From contig CAVCIU010000029.1 of assembly GCA_963602355.1 (NCBI GenBank), positions 1 to 20,759 on the forward strand: a DNA stretch of 20,759 nucleotides, written 5' to 3'. Positions 1-7,442 of this stretch are shown here, piece by piece. Position numbers and translations under genes: made by a program. Positions within the stretch are counted from its first letter, which is position 1. Each line of letters opens with the position of its first letter. The notes beneath the pieces were generated by a model. The model worked only from the letters and a program-made list of their open reading frames with translations. It did not search any database and was not told the origin of the DNA. The DNA comes from UBA791 sp963602355 (GTDB taxonomy: Bacteria > Cyanobacteriota > Vampirovibrionia > Gastranaerophilales > Gastranaerophilaceae).

Positions 1-1331
1 TAGTTGCAAACCGTGGTGAAATTGCGGTTAGAGTTATTCGTGCGTGTAGAGAATTGGGTATTGCAACAGTTGCAATTTACTCAGAAGCAGATGCTAATTC
101 ATTACACGTAAGATTGGCTACTGATGCCTATTGCATCGGCCCAAACGAACCTTCAAAAAGTTACTTAAATATTCCAGCAATTATTTCTGCTGCTGTTGTT
201 TCTGGTGCTGATGCTATCCACCCTGGATACGGTTTCTTATCAGAAAGACCAGATTTTGTAGATATCTGCGACCAACATCATATTAAATTTATTGGTCCTA
301 GCGGTGATACTATGAGATTAATGGGTGATAAAGCAAATGCTAGAAAAACAATGATTGAAAACAATGTCCCTGTTACTCCAGGTACTGGCATTTTACATTC
401 AATTCAAGAAGCATTAGATTTTGCTAAGAAAGTTGGATATCCAATCATTATTAAAGCTACGGCTGGTGGCGGTGGTAAAGCTATGAGAGTAGCTAGAAAT
501 GCCGAAGAATTACCAGAATTGATGAATATTTGCCAACAAGAAGCACAAAATTACTTTGGTAATCCAGATGTTTATGCAGAAAAATTCTTGGAAAACCCAA
601 GACACATTGAAGTTCAAATCATTGGTGATAGATACGGCAATGTTATTCACTTAGGTGAAAGAGATTGTTCTATCCAAAGAAGACACCAAAAATTAATAGA
701 AGAAGCTCCATCTCCTGTTATTGATGAAAAAACAAGAAAAGAAATGGGTGAAGCAGCAGTAAGAGCTGCAAAAGCTATTAACTATGAAGGTGTTGGTACT
801 TGCGAATTCTTACTTGATGATGACGGAAAATGGTATTTCATGGAAATGAATACTCGTATTCAAGTAGAACACGGTGTTACAGAAATGATTTCAAGAGTTG
901 ATATCGTGAGACAACAAATTAAAGTTGCTGCTGGTGAAGAACTTGAATATTCTCAAAAAGATATTCACTTAGCAGGTCATGCTATTGAATGTAGAATTAA
1001 CGCAGAAGATCCAGATAGAAACTTTATGCCATGTCCAGGTAAGATTGAAGGCTATGTTGCTCCTGGAGGTTTCTGTATAAGAGTTGATTCACATGTTTAC
1101 CCAGGATACGTAATTCCACCATATTACGACTCACTTATCGGTAAATTAATATGCTGGGGTCAAACAAGAAACGAAGCTAGAAGAAGAATGTATCAAGCTT
1201 TGAAAGAATACGTTATCACTGGTATAAAAACAACAATTCCATTCCACTTAGATATTGTGGAAGATGAAATTTTCCAAACTGGTGAATTTAATACAGGATT
1301 TATTGAAGATTACTTAAAACGTAAACAATAA
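1..1331 (+). CDS. accC: Biotin carboxylase subunit of acetyl-CoA carboxylase (5' partial)
   Basis: This enzyme carboxylates biotin on the carrier protein AccB, using ATP and bicarbonate, in the first step of fatty-acid synthesis. The reading frame is open to the window edge: codons from base 3 read VANRGEIAVRVIRACRELG, the conserved biotin-carboxylase N-terminus, so only about six residues are missing. The TTG at 54 is internal, not a start. Visible family motifs are HPGYGFLSE, the ATP-grasp glycine loop AGGGGKAMRV, EKFLENPRHIEVQ, RDCSIQRRHQK and the catalytic MNTRIQVEH segment, followed by GVTE where most homologues have PVTE. The C-terminal domain is complete, and the total length of about 448 aa is normal. 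accB is probably just upstream, outside the window. The gene ends at a strong terminator shared with the convergent UbiA operon. Confidence 0.97.
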   Translation, partial: VANRGEIAVRVIRACRELGIATVAIYSEADANSLHVRLATDAYCIGPNEPSKSYLNIPAIISAAVVSGADAIHPGYGFLSERPDFVDICDQHHIKFIGPSGDTMRLMGDKANARKTMIENNVPVTPGTGILHSIQEALDFAKKVGYPIIIKATAGGGGKAMRVARNAEELPELMNICQQEAQNYFGNPDVYAEKFLENPRHIEVQIIGDRYGNVIHLGERDCSIQRRHQKLIEEAPSPVIDEKTRKEMGEAAVRAAKAINYEGVGTCEFLLDDDGKWYFMEMNTRIQVEHGVTEMISRVDIVRQQIKVAAGEELEYSQKDIHLAGHAIECRINAEDPDRNFMPCPGKIEGYVAPGGFCIRVDSHVYPGYVIPPYYDSLIGKLICWGQTRNEARRRMYQALKEYVITGIKTTIPFHLDIVEDEIFQTGEFNTGFIEDYLKRKQ

Positions 1332-1335
1332 AAAA

Positions 1336-1378
1336 TAAAAAGAAGAGGCGAAGCCGCTGGCTTCGCCTCTTCTTTTTA
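1336..1378. terminator. Bidirectional rho-independent terminator, 20-bp stem
   Basis: Bases 1336-1355 and 1359-1378 are perfect reverse complements around a 3-nt loop (gct). The stem core is GC-rich and flanked by an A-run on the left and a T-run on the right, so it can work on both strands. It lies between the convergent accC and UbiA-family genes. Confidence 0.93.
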
Positions 1379-1415
1379 TCTAATTCTATCTTTTATAACA
1401 AACACTTTGTCAATA

Positions 1416-2399
1416 TTAATACCACAATTTATATTGTAAAATTATTGCTATACTTAGAAAAATTGAAAAATACATTTGTAAATTTCTTGCTTGATACATT
1501 CTAAATCTAAAACCTGCAATATCTGTGTTTTTTATTTCGTCCCAATGTTCAAAAGGTTTATCCCAAAATCTTTTGTGGGGGATAGAATTTTTGTCTTTAT
1601 TAAACAATGATATTGAATTTATTAATTCTACTGCAAGAGGTGTTGTTAAAAGAGCGATTATATAAAAAGCTGAGAAAAAGCCTGAAAATACATTATAAAT
1701 AAGTAATCCATAACCAATTCCATAAATAATACCAAAGCCTGCAAGTGCATTTTCTTTGTTTTTAAATTTTTGGCAAAGAGTTGGTTTATGTGATGCTTGG
1801 TCTCCGTCAAAATCTAAAAGAGCGTTTGTGTAAAGTAATCCAATTGTGAACATTACGTGAATAACGCTTAAAAGAAAAACATCTTGACTAAAGGTTTGAG
1901 TCATTACCCAGTAAACTCCGCCAAAAAGAATTGGTCCAAAAACTAGTCCTACTGCCAATTCACCAAGTCCTGAGCTTGACCATTTTGCATAAGTTAGTAC
2001 GAAAATTCCTCCTAAAATTGCAAAAATTATTACTGGAAAACCTGTATTTAAAAATAAGTAAAATCCGATAGCTATTGCAATTGCGCAATATATACAAACA
2101 ACATTGAAAACATCATTTAGTGTTGCTTTTCCTTCTGTTATATATCTACATTTTGATTTTGTTTGTTTGTGAAGTGTTCCTTTTTTAGTCAAAACTTTAT
2201 AATCAACATAATCGTCAAAAAGATTTGTTGCTAATTGTCCGCAACAGATACCAATTAGCGCTAGAATACCATTTAGAATATTTCCGCCGTGAAAAAATGC
2301 GTAAGTGAAAACTACAAGCCAAGAAAAAACAGACATAGGAATAGTAAATAGTCTTGAGTTTTCTAACCAAAACCAAATTTTTGAAAACATTTTAGTCAT
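1416..2399 (-). CDS. UbiA-family membrane prenyltransferase (MenA-like)
   Basis: This is a 327-aa multi-pass membrane protein of the UbiA superfamily, enzymes that move a polyprenyl chain onto an aromatic or similar acceptor. Both Mg-diphosphate Asp motifs are visible: N59..D62-D63..D66 (NLFDDYVDY) and N192..D196-x-D198-x-D200 followed by HKPTL. The second resembles the NxxRDxxxDxxxGKxTL motif of MenA, 1,4-dihydroxy-2-naphthoate polyprenyltransferase. About eight hydrophobic segments alternate with short loops. The ATG overlaps the stop of the upstream 72-aa gene by 8 nt; a second ATG three codons later is also possible. No other quinone gene is in the window, so the acceptor is unknown. The MenA reading is an inference from the motif; the superfamily is clear. 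Confidence 0.8.
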   Translation of the reverse strand: MTKMFSKIWFWLENSRLFTIPMSVFSWLVVFTYAFFHGGNILNGILALIGICCGQLATNLFDDYVDYKVLTKKGTLHKQTKSKCRYITEGKATLNDVFNVVCIYCAIAIAIGFYLFLNTGFPVIIFAILGGIFVLTYAKWSSSGLGELAVGLVFGPILFGGVYWVMTQTFSQDVFLLSVIHVMFTIGLLYTNALLDFDGDQASHKPTLCQKFKNKENALAGFGIIYGIGYGLLIYNVFSGFFSAFYIIALLTTPLAVELINSISLFNKDKNSIPHKRFWDKPFEHWDEIKNTDIAGFRFRMYQARNLQMYFSIFLSIAIILQYKLWY

Positions 2400-2610
2400 T
2401 CAAAATACCTTCAATACCTTTAACTTCTTCGTAAGAAGCCCCTGCTTCTAAAAGTTCTTCAGAAGATAGACCAAAAAGTGTTATCAAATCTTCGTCAACG
2501 TCGTGTTTTTTTAATGATTTAACAGCTTTTTTTACGGCTTCTTCTCTTGACATTGTTTCAAATTGATTATTACGACTTTTGTTCATTCCTCTTTTAAAAG
2601 CTTTACCCAT
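2392..2610 (-). CDS. Small conserved-looking protein of unknown function, 72 aa
   Basis: I do not recognise this gene. It encodes a short soluble protein with a basic, Asn-rich N-terminus (about residues 1-17) followed by predicted helices rich in Glu and Lys, and no Cys or membrane segment. Its reality is supported by context. A good Shine-Dalgarno sequence (AGGAG) sits 6 nt before the ATG, and its start overlaps the stop of the ROK kinase by 8 nt. Its own stop overlaps the start of the prenyltransferase by 8 nt in the same ATGNNTAA arrangement. It is therefore probably made with both neighbours by translational coupling. Function cannot be inferred beyond that. Confidence 0.75.
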   Translation of the reverse strand: MGKAFKRGMNKSRNNQFETMSREEAVKKAVKSLKKHDVDEDLITLFGLSSEELLEAGASYEEVKGIEGILND

Positions 2611-3481
2611 TAATAGCTCCTAAAGCCAACAAGCCAGCACCAATCATACCGGCATAGTTACCTGCTGTAGCTTTCAAAACTTTTGTTGGTTGAACGATAA
2701 TTTCCTCATTAGTTTTTTGTTCAAGATAATCAGTGTCAACAAATTGAGCCATAGAACCTGATAATACAATACAATCAGGGTCAAATAAATCAGTCAACCC
2801 GATTAACCCAGCTAGAATGTGGTCTTGCCATTTGTTGAAGATTTCTGTCATTAATTTGTCGCCTTTTTGCATTCCTTCAACAATGTCATACGTTGTTATA
2901 TTAGGGTTTTTAGAAATTTCTTCACCTGTTTTTTTCAAACCTGTACCAGATGCGTATGCTTCAAAGCAATCGTAAGCACCACAAGTACATTTTCTACGTT
3001 TGTCCGGATACATTTTAAAGTGCATTTCGCCAGCCGCGCCAGATTTACCTTTGAATAATTTGTTGTTTATGATAATTCCGCCACCAACACCTGTCCCAAG
3101 TGTTATCATAATAGCATTTGGCATACCTTTTGAGGCGCCAATTTCGTGTTCTGCCCAAGCTGCACAGTTTGCATCATTTTCTACGTAAACTCTTTTTTTA
3201 GTTGATAATGATTGGAAATCAAAATCGCTGTAACCTTTTACAAGATTACCTGTAGAACTGTTAATTCTAGTGCAATCAAGGTTTACTGCGCCTGCAGTTG
3301 AAAATGCAATAACATCGACATTATCTTCGTGTTTAGATATGATTTCTCTAAAAATTTCTTCAATTTTTTGTAAATCATAAGGTGTTGGATATTTTTCAAT
3401 ATCAGCAATAATATTACCTTTTTCGTCAACAATTGTGGCATAAATCTTTGTGCCACCAACATCTATTGCAAGTGCTTTCAT
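2603..3481 (-). CDS. ROK-family sugar kinase, probably N-acetylmannosamine kinase
   Basis: This 292-aa ROK kinase phosphorylates a hexose or amino sugar with ATP. Visible are the phosphate loop D7-V-GGTK, the ENDAN segment with catalytic Asp103, the GTGVGGG loop at 129-135 and the ROK zinc motif C165-T-C167-G-x3-C172-x-E174. The usual GEIGH zinc histidine is displaced: here the segment reads GEMHF, with His154 one residue early. Start choice rests on AGAGGA 5 nt upstream. It lies 13 nt downstream of nanE, so N-acetylmannosamine is the most likely substrate, giving the ManNAc-6-P that NanE epimerises to GlcNAc-6-P. Glucokinase is the main alternative, because sequence alone separates ROK kinases poorly. 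Confidence 0.88.
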   Translation of the reverse strand: MKALAIDVGGTKIYATIVDEKGNIIADIEKYPTPYDLQKIEEIFREIISKHEDNVDVIAFSTAGAVNLDCTRINSSTGNLVKGYSDFDFQSLSTKKRVYVENDANCAAWAEHEIGASKGMPNAIMITLGTGVGGGIIINNKLFKGKSGAAGEMHFKMYPDKRRKCTCGAYDCFEAYASGTGLKKTGEEISKNPNITTYDIVEGMQKGDKLMTEIFNKWQDHILAGLIGLTDLFDPDCIVLSGSMAQFVDTDYLEQKTNEEIIVQPTKVLKATAGNYAGMIGAGLLALGAING

Positions 3482-3494
3482 TTTTCCTCTATTC

Positions 3495-4172
3495 TTATCT
3501 TTGTATAAATCTTTTTGTAATTAATTGTGGTCGTGTAATTGCAGAACCGATTACAACGCAGTGAGCTCCTAATTCAAAAGCTTTTGTAACCTCTTCTGGT
3601 TTCCAAATTCTACCTTCTAAAACAACTGGTTTTGAAGTGTTTTTAACAAGATTTTCTAATAATTCAAAATCAGGTTCGTTGTTTTTTAGTGGAGAGTATT
3701 GAGTGTAGCCAGAAAGTGTTGTGGATAATATATCAACACCCATATTAGCGCAGGCAATACCTTCATCAAGTGTTGAAATATCAGCCATTGAAACTCTGTT
3801 TTGAGTTTTTATGAATTTGATAATTTCTTCTACTGTACAGTTTGGTCTTTTTCTCAAAGTACCGTCAAAAGCTACAACATCAGCGCCAGCTCTAATAAGT
3901 TCTTTAACTTCTTTAAGAGTTGGAGTTATATAAACTATTTCTTGCCAATTTGCAGGAATTGAATCAGGTTTTGTAAGCCCAATTACTGGTACATCTGTAA
4001 GTTGTTTTGCATTCTTTACGTCTCTAGCTCCAGCAACTCTAAGTCCACCAGCACCACCTTTTAATACTGATTGCATCATTGCAATCATACATTCCTCTTT
4101 GTATAAAGGCTCATTAGGCATTGCTTGAACTGAAACTACTACTTTGTTTTTTAATTTATCTATAATATTCAT
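3495..4172 (-). CDS. nanE: N-acetylmannosamine-6-phosphate 2-epimerase
   Basis: This cytoplasmic TIM-barrel enzyme interconverts ManNAc-6-P and GlcNAc-6-P in sialic-acid or ManNAc salvage. Nearly the whole family pattern is visible: VVSVQAMPNEPL near the N-terminus, GAGGLRVAG, the catalytic-region AFDGTLRKRP, MADISTLDEG, DILSTTLSGYT, EGRIWKPEEV and GSAITRPQLITKRF at the C-terminus. I start it at the ATG at 4172 (225 aa), not at the in-frame ATG at 4187. The family begins here, and a TATAAT box overlaps the earlier ATG. It opens the operon nanE-ROK kinase-72 aa-UbiA. No sialate lyase (nanA) or transporter is in the window, so the source of ManNAc-6-P is not shown. Confidence 0.93.
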   Translation of the reverse strand: MNIIDKLKNKVVVSVQAMPNEPLYKEECMIAMMQSVLKGGAGGLRVAGARDVKNAKQLTDVPVIGLTKPDSIPANWQEIVYITPTLKEVKELIRAGADVVAFDGTLRKRPNCTVEEIIKFIKTQNRVSMADISTLDEGIACANMGVDILSTTLSGYTQYSPLKNNEPDFELLENLVKNTSKPVVLEGRIWKPEEVTKAFELGAHCVVIGSAITRPQLITKRFIQR

Positions 4173-4219
4173 ATATTTATTATACATTATAATTAAAATT
4201 TTTGTTATAATTAGTTTTA
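4173..4219. promoter_or_regulatory. Compact divergent promoter region (nanE / GT-C-like gene)
   Basis: Only 47 bp separate the two start codons. On the plus strand 4203-4211 is a perfect extended -10 (TG-T-TATAAT), ending 8 nt before the ATG at 4220. On the minus strand TATAAT boxes lie at 4184-4179 and 4191-4186, the first 6 nt before the nanE ATG. No Shine-Dalgarno sequence precedes either gene, so both mRNAs may be leaderless or nearly so. No convincing -35 is visible. Confidence 0.65.
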
Positions 4220-5617
4220 ATGGAAATTTTAAAAACTTATAAAAATACTATTATTTATTCAATATTTCTAATTTTATTCATAATTTGTGGGTATTTTGTA
4301 GGTCTTCATCATGAGGCATGGGCAGATGAAGCCCAACATTGGCTACTGGCAAGAGATTGTAGCATTTTTGAACTTATTACTCAAAGATTAAAATATGAAG
4401 GACACCCTATTCTTTGGTATTTAGTATTAAAAATTTTTATTTTCTTTAAATTGCCTTATGAAAAAATTTTTGTAATTCCACTGATATTTTCAAGTATTGG
4501 AGTTTATATTTTATTTTTTAAAATTAAATTTCCAACAATTGCAAAAATTTTAATACCTTTTACATATTACATTTTTTATCAATATTCTGTTATTGCAAGA
4601 AGTTATTGTTTAATTTTTCCAGTATTAATGTTTCTTGCATATTTATGGAAAGACAGGTTTAAATCACCTTTTAAATTTATTATTCCAATAATTTTATTGT
4701 TAAATATTTGTTTATATACTCAAATACTTGCTGGCTGCGTACTATTATTTTACTTTGGTGAATTAATAATAAAAAAACAATTTCAGACTGATAAAAAAAC
4801 AGTTGTTTCTATTTTAGTTATTATATGTTTTGTATTGTTATTTAATTTCTTAATGCTATCTCCTGTAAATAATTATGATATTTCGCAATTTTATGATATT
4901 TCCAGATTGAATCTCAAAGAAATTTTAAATATTTTTGGTTCAGCTATATTCACTAACTCCGAAACATTTTTAACTACTGTATTTTCTGGAATATTGTATG
5001 TGATATTACCATTTTTATTTTACAAAAATTTTAAAGATTCACTTTTCTATTTTTGCTTAACCTTTCCTCTTTTAATAAGTGTTTCATTTTTTTACCATGC
5101 TCCTTGGCATGCTGGAATTGTTTTTCTTTCACTTATGTTCATATTTTGTGTAGATTATGAAAAACGTACAAAAATTTTAACTAAAAATTTAGCTCTAAAG
5201 TTTATTTTGAGTGTAATCTTTATTATACAAATCAATTGGTCAATTCAAACTTCAATTTTAGACTATAAAAATACATACTGTCCAGCTAAAAATATTTCAT
5301 TATTTTTAAAGGAAAATCATGTAGAAAATTCTCAAATTTTTACAATCGGTTTTTTATCTGTAGCAATAAATCCTTATTTTGAAAAAAATATTTATTCAAA
5401 TACTTCTACAAGCTATTATGAATATTTTGCTTACCAAATGAATAACAAATTATTTTTACAACCAGAAATACTAATTTTAAATACTGAAGAACACAATATT
5501 GTTTTTAATGATAACAATTATAAAAAATATTCATTTCCTTATAATTTCATATACAAAGGAAAACTTGAAAAATCTCAAGCCTTCAATGTTTTTGTAAAAA
5601 AAGATTTAATAAAATAA
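4220..5617 (+). CDS. Multi-pass membrane protein, GT-C-type glycosyltransferase-like
   Basis: This 465-aa very hydrophobic protein has about ten membrane segments, the first at about residues 11-29. The first extracytoplasmic loop carries WADEAQHWLLARD, an acidic DE motif placed as in GT-C enzymes (PMT/ArnT/GT39-like), which use polyprenyl-phosphate sugars. Further family-like features are GHPILWY near residue 60 and an ARSYCL segment near 125. The last about 110 residues are more polar and probably periplasmic. The likely role is to add a sugar to a lipid, LPS, glycan or protein at the outer face of the inner membrane, but substrate and acceptor cannot be told. Codons are extremely AT-rich compared with neighbours. 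It is followed by the M16 peptidase in the same direction, which has its own promoter. Confidence 0.7.
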   Translation: MEILKTYKNTIIYSIFLILFIICGYFVGLHHEAWADEAQHWLLARDCSIFELITQRLKYEGHPILWYLVLKIFIFFKLPYEKIFVIPLIFSSIGVYILFFKIKFPTIAKILIPFTYYIFYQYSVIARSYCLIFPVLMFLAYLWKDRFKSPFKFIIPIILLLNICLYTQILAGCVLLFYFGELIIKKQFQTDKKTVVSILVIICFVLLFNFLMLSPVNNYDISQFYDISRLNLKEILNIFGSAIFTNSETFLTTVFSGILYVILPFLFYKNFKDSLFYFCLTFPLLISVSFFYHAPWHAGIVFLSLMFIFCVDYEKRTKILTKNLALKFILSVIFIIQINWSIQTSILDYKNTYCPAKNISLFLKENHVENSQIFTIGFLSVAINPYFEKNIYSNTSTSYYEYFAYQMNNKLFLQPEILILNTEEHNIVFNDNNYKKYSFPYNFIYKGKLEKSQAFNVFVKKDLIK

Positions 5618-5622
5618 CAATT

Positions 5623-5650
5623 TGATATATAATAATTACAAAAAAGAGGA
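5623..5650 (+). promoter_or_regulatory. Promoter -10 and ribosome binding site of the M16 peptidase
   Basis: TATAAT at 5628-5633 is preceded by TGATA, and AGAGGA at 5645-5650 lies 8 nt before the ATG at 5659. The -35 is weak (TTTAAT at 5605-5610, 17-bp spacer). Confidence 0.55.
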
Positions 5651-5658
5651 AATTTTAT

Positions 5659-6987
5659 ATGAAAAAAACATTAGTAAAATACCCATTCTTGACACAAGAT
5701 GTAGAAGTTTATGAACAAGACAACGGACACAAAATCGTTTTAGCTCACAAAGAAGGCGGATTAGTAAATATCAGCTCTTGGGTTAAAACAGGTTCTATCA
5801 ACGAAAATGACGAAAATAACGGTATTTCACATTTTCTTGAACACTTGATGTTCAAAGGAACACATAAACACAAAGCAGGTGATTTTGATAGAATTCTTGA
5901 GGCAAAAGGTGCTATTGTAAATGCTGCAACTTGGAAAGATTATACGTTTTACTATGTAACTTTACCAAAAGGTGTTGGAAATAAAGATTTTTACGAAGCA
6001 ATCGAACTTCATGCTGATATGATGATTGACCCAACTCTTCCTCCAGAAGAAATTGGTTCAGAATTTGATTTGAACGATAAAAACGTAAAAGATAAACGTG
6101 AAAGACACGTTGTAATCGAAGAAATTAGAATGCGTGAAGACCAACCTTGGACAAAGGTTTATAATACAGTAAATCATAATATGTATACATCTCACCCTTA
6201 CAAAAGAGATGTAATTGGAACAGCCCAAATTATTTCACAAGTTCCTCAATCTGCTATTATGAATTACTACAAAACTCACTACACACCAAATAATATTACA
6301 ACTATTATTGTAGGTGAGTTTGATCACGAAGAAATTTTGAATAAGGTTATCAAAGAATTTGACTGGAAAGGTAGAGAAAATTACCAAAATCCAAATTACG
6401 AAATTGACAAACCTACTCAACATACAAAATATATTGAAAATACAGCTCACATCAATTCAGCATTTTTAATATTTGGATATCTTGGGCCAATTGCCAAAGA
6501 TTTGAAAAATACAATCATGCTTGATATGTTAGCAATAATTTTAGGCGATGGTTCAAGTTGCAGATTAAATCAAAACTTGATTGAAAAACCTAAAAATCCT
6601 ATTTTCAATATGATTAATGCTGAACACTATATCTTTAAAGATGGCACAAACTTCTTTGTACAAGGTAATTTTAAACCTGAAAAGAAAGAAGAAGCTTTAA
6701 AAGAAGTTAAAGCCGAGTTGGAAAAAATCAAAGAAGATATAACAGAAGCAGAATTCAAAAAGGCTGTTAAAAAGACTAAATCTAAATTTGCTTACAATGC
6801 AGAAACAGTTTCTGAAATTGGTGAAAATATCGGTTATTACATGACAGTATGTGATGATTTAGCACTTGTATCTGATTATTTAGACGTTTTAGAGCACATC
6901 ACAATTGATGATTTGAAAGATTGTGCAAAAAGATATCTAAATATCGAAAATGCAACAATTTCAGTTTTACTTCCTGAGCGCGAGTGA
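5659..6987 (+). CDS. M16-family zinc metallopeptidase (processing-peptidase-like)
   Basis: This 442-aa single-gene M16 peptidase (pitrilysin / mitochondrial processing peptidase superfamily) is likely to cut small peptides or leader sequences. The inverted zinc site H58-F-L-E61-H62 is intact, and the distal glutamate lies in VIEEIRMREDQP (Glu154/155). Between the HxxEH site and this glutamate there is an extra acidic/basic stretch of about 15 residues (about 134-148), so the spacing is longer than the usual 76 residues. The C-terminal half is the second M16 domain, which normally lacks zinc ligands; none are seen. No signal peptide is visible, so it is probably cytoplasmic. It has its own promoter and ribosome binding site and ends just before an unusual GC-rich segment and a terminator. 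Confidence 0.93.
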   Translation: MKKTLVKYPFLTQDVEVYEQDNGHKIVLAHKEGGLVNISSWVKTGSINENDENNGISHFLEHLMFKGTHKHKAGDFDRILEAKGAIVNAATWKDYTFYYVTLPKGVGNKDFYEAIELHADMMIDPTLPPEEIGSEFDLNDKNVKDKRERHVVIEEIRMREDQPWTKVYNTVNHNMYTSHPYKRDVIGTAQIISQVPQSAIMNYYKTHYTPNNITTIIVGEFDHEEILNKVIKEFDWKGRENYQNPNYEIDKPTQHTKYIENTAHINSAFLIFGYLGPIAKDLKNTIMLDMLAIILGDGSSCRLNQNLIEKPKNPIFNMINAEHYIFKDGTNFFVQGNFKPEKKEEALKEVKAELEKIKEDITEAEFKKAVKKTKSKFAYNAETVSEIGENIGYYMTVCDDLALVSDYLDVLEHITIDDLKDCAKRYLNIENATISVLLPERE

Positions 6988-7087
6988 GCAGAGGCTGGAG
7001 AGCTTTTGCGTCAGTGATGAAATCACGATAGCAAAACTCGGAATTGCCGTTTAATGCGAACGAGCAAGACAGAATTTAAACAACAAA
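6988..7087 (+). repeat. GC-rich hairpin-containing segment downstream of the M16 gene
   Basis: About 100 bp between the M16 stop and the terminator are clearly richer in G+C than the surroundings and carry no plausible reading frame. Bases 7000-7039 form a long hairpin. The outer stem is 7000-7002 plus 7004-7009 with 7031-7039 (C7003 bulged); the inner stem is GTGAT 7014-7018 with ATCAC 7022-7026 around a GAA loop, with a 4x4 internal loop between. Related short words such as CGAGTGAGC and CGAACGAGC flank it. It may be a dispersed intergenic repeat or a small 3'UTR-derived RNA. Confidence 0.45.
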
Positions 7088-7120
7088 CAAGGGCGAGGCT
7101 TTTTCAAAGCCTCGCCCTTG
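7088..7120. terminator. Rho-independent terminator, 15-bp stem
   Basis: Bases 7088-7102 and 7106-7120 are perfect reverse complements with loop TTC. The stem is followed by TTGTTAATTAA and preceded by an A-rich run. It separates the convergent M16 gene and the 66-aa gene and may serve both. Confidence 0.88.
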
Positions 7121-7136
7121 TTGTTAATTAAACTTT

Positions 7137-7337
7137 TTAGTTTTCTTCGATAATATCTACGATTAAATCGCCGTAGTTATTAACATGACCTGTTGTTTCT
7201 TCTAATGAATATTTGAAGTTTGGATCTTTTGCTAATTCTTCTTCAATTCTTTTATCAGCTTCGTCCAAATCTTTGTAATCACCTAATAAAACTTTTGCAT
7301 CGTAAACATTTTTTTCTTTTTTATAAACGTGATACAT
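7137..7337 (-). CDS. Small hypothetical protein, 66 aa
   Basis: I do not recognise this gene. It is a short, acidic, soluble protein with a Tyr/Lys-rich start (MYHVYKKEKNVYDAKV), then a DEADKRIEEELAKD helix and a C-terminal VNNYGDLIVDIIEEN segment. It has no Cys and no membrane span. A clear ribosome binding site (AGGGG, 6 nt before ATG) and -10-like boxes (TATAAT at 7369-7364, TATAAA at 7376-7371 on the minus strand) support it as a real, separately transcribed gene. It is divergent from the uracil-DNA glycosylase gene. Confidence 0.7.
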   Translation of the reverse strand: MYHVYKKEKNVYDAKVLLGDYKDLDEADKRIEEELAKDPNFKYSLEETTGHVNNYGDLIVDIIEEN

Positions 7338-7426
7338 TTTGCACCCCTTTTCTTTTTTCTGTAATTATATTTTATACTAAAAAAATCTTTTTGATAAAAA
7401 TTTAATTTTTAATTAATAAATTGGTT

Positions 7427-7442
7427 GATGTAAAATAAAAAT
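7427..7442 (+). promoter_or_regulatory. -10 promoter element immediately upstream of the glycosylase gene
   Basis: The 12-mer TTGATGTAAAAT (7426-7437) ends five bases before the ATG at 7443, and there is no Shine-Dalgarno sequence, so transcription probably starts at or next to the ATG. The same 12-mer lies upstream of kdsB (19836-19847). Confidence 0.5.

Noticed and set aside
54..1331. TTG at 54 as the start of accC
   Set aside because: The frame continues upstream with conserved biotin-carboxylase residues, so the true start is outside the window.
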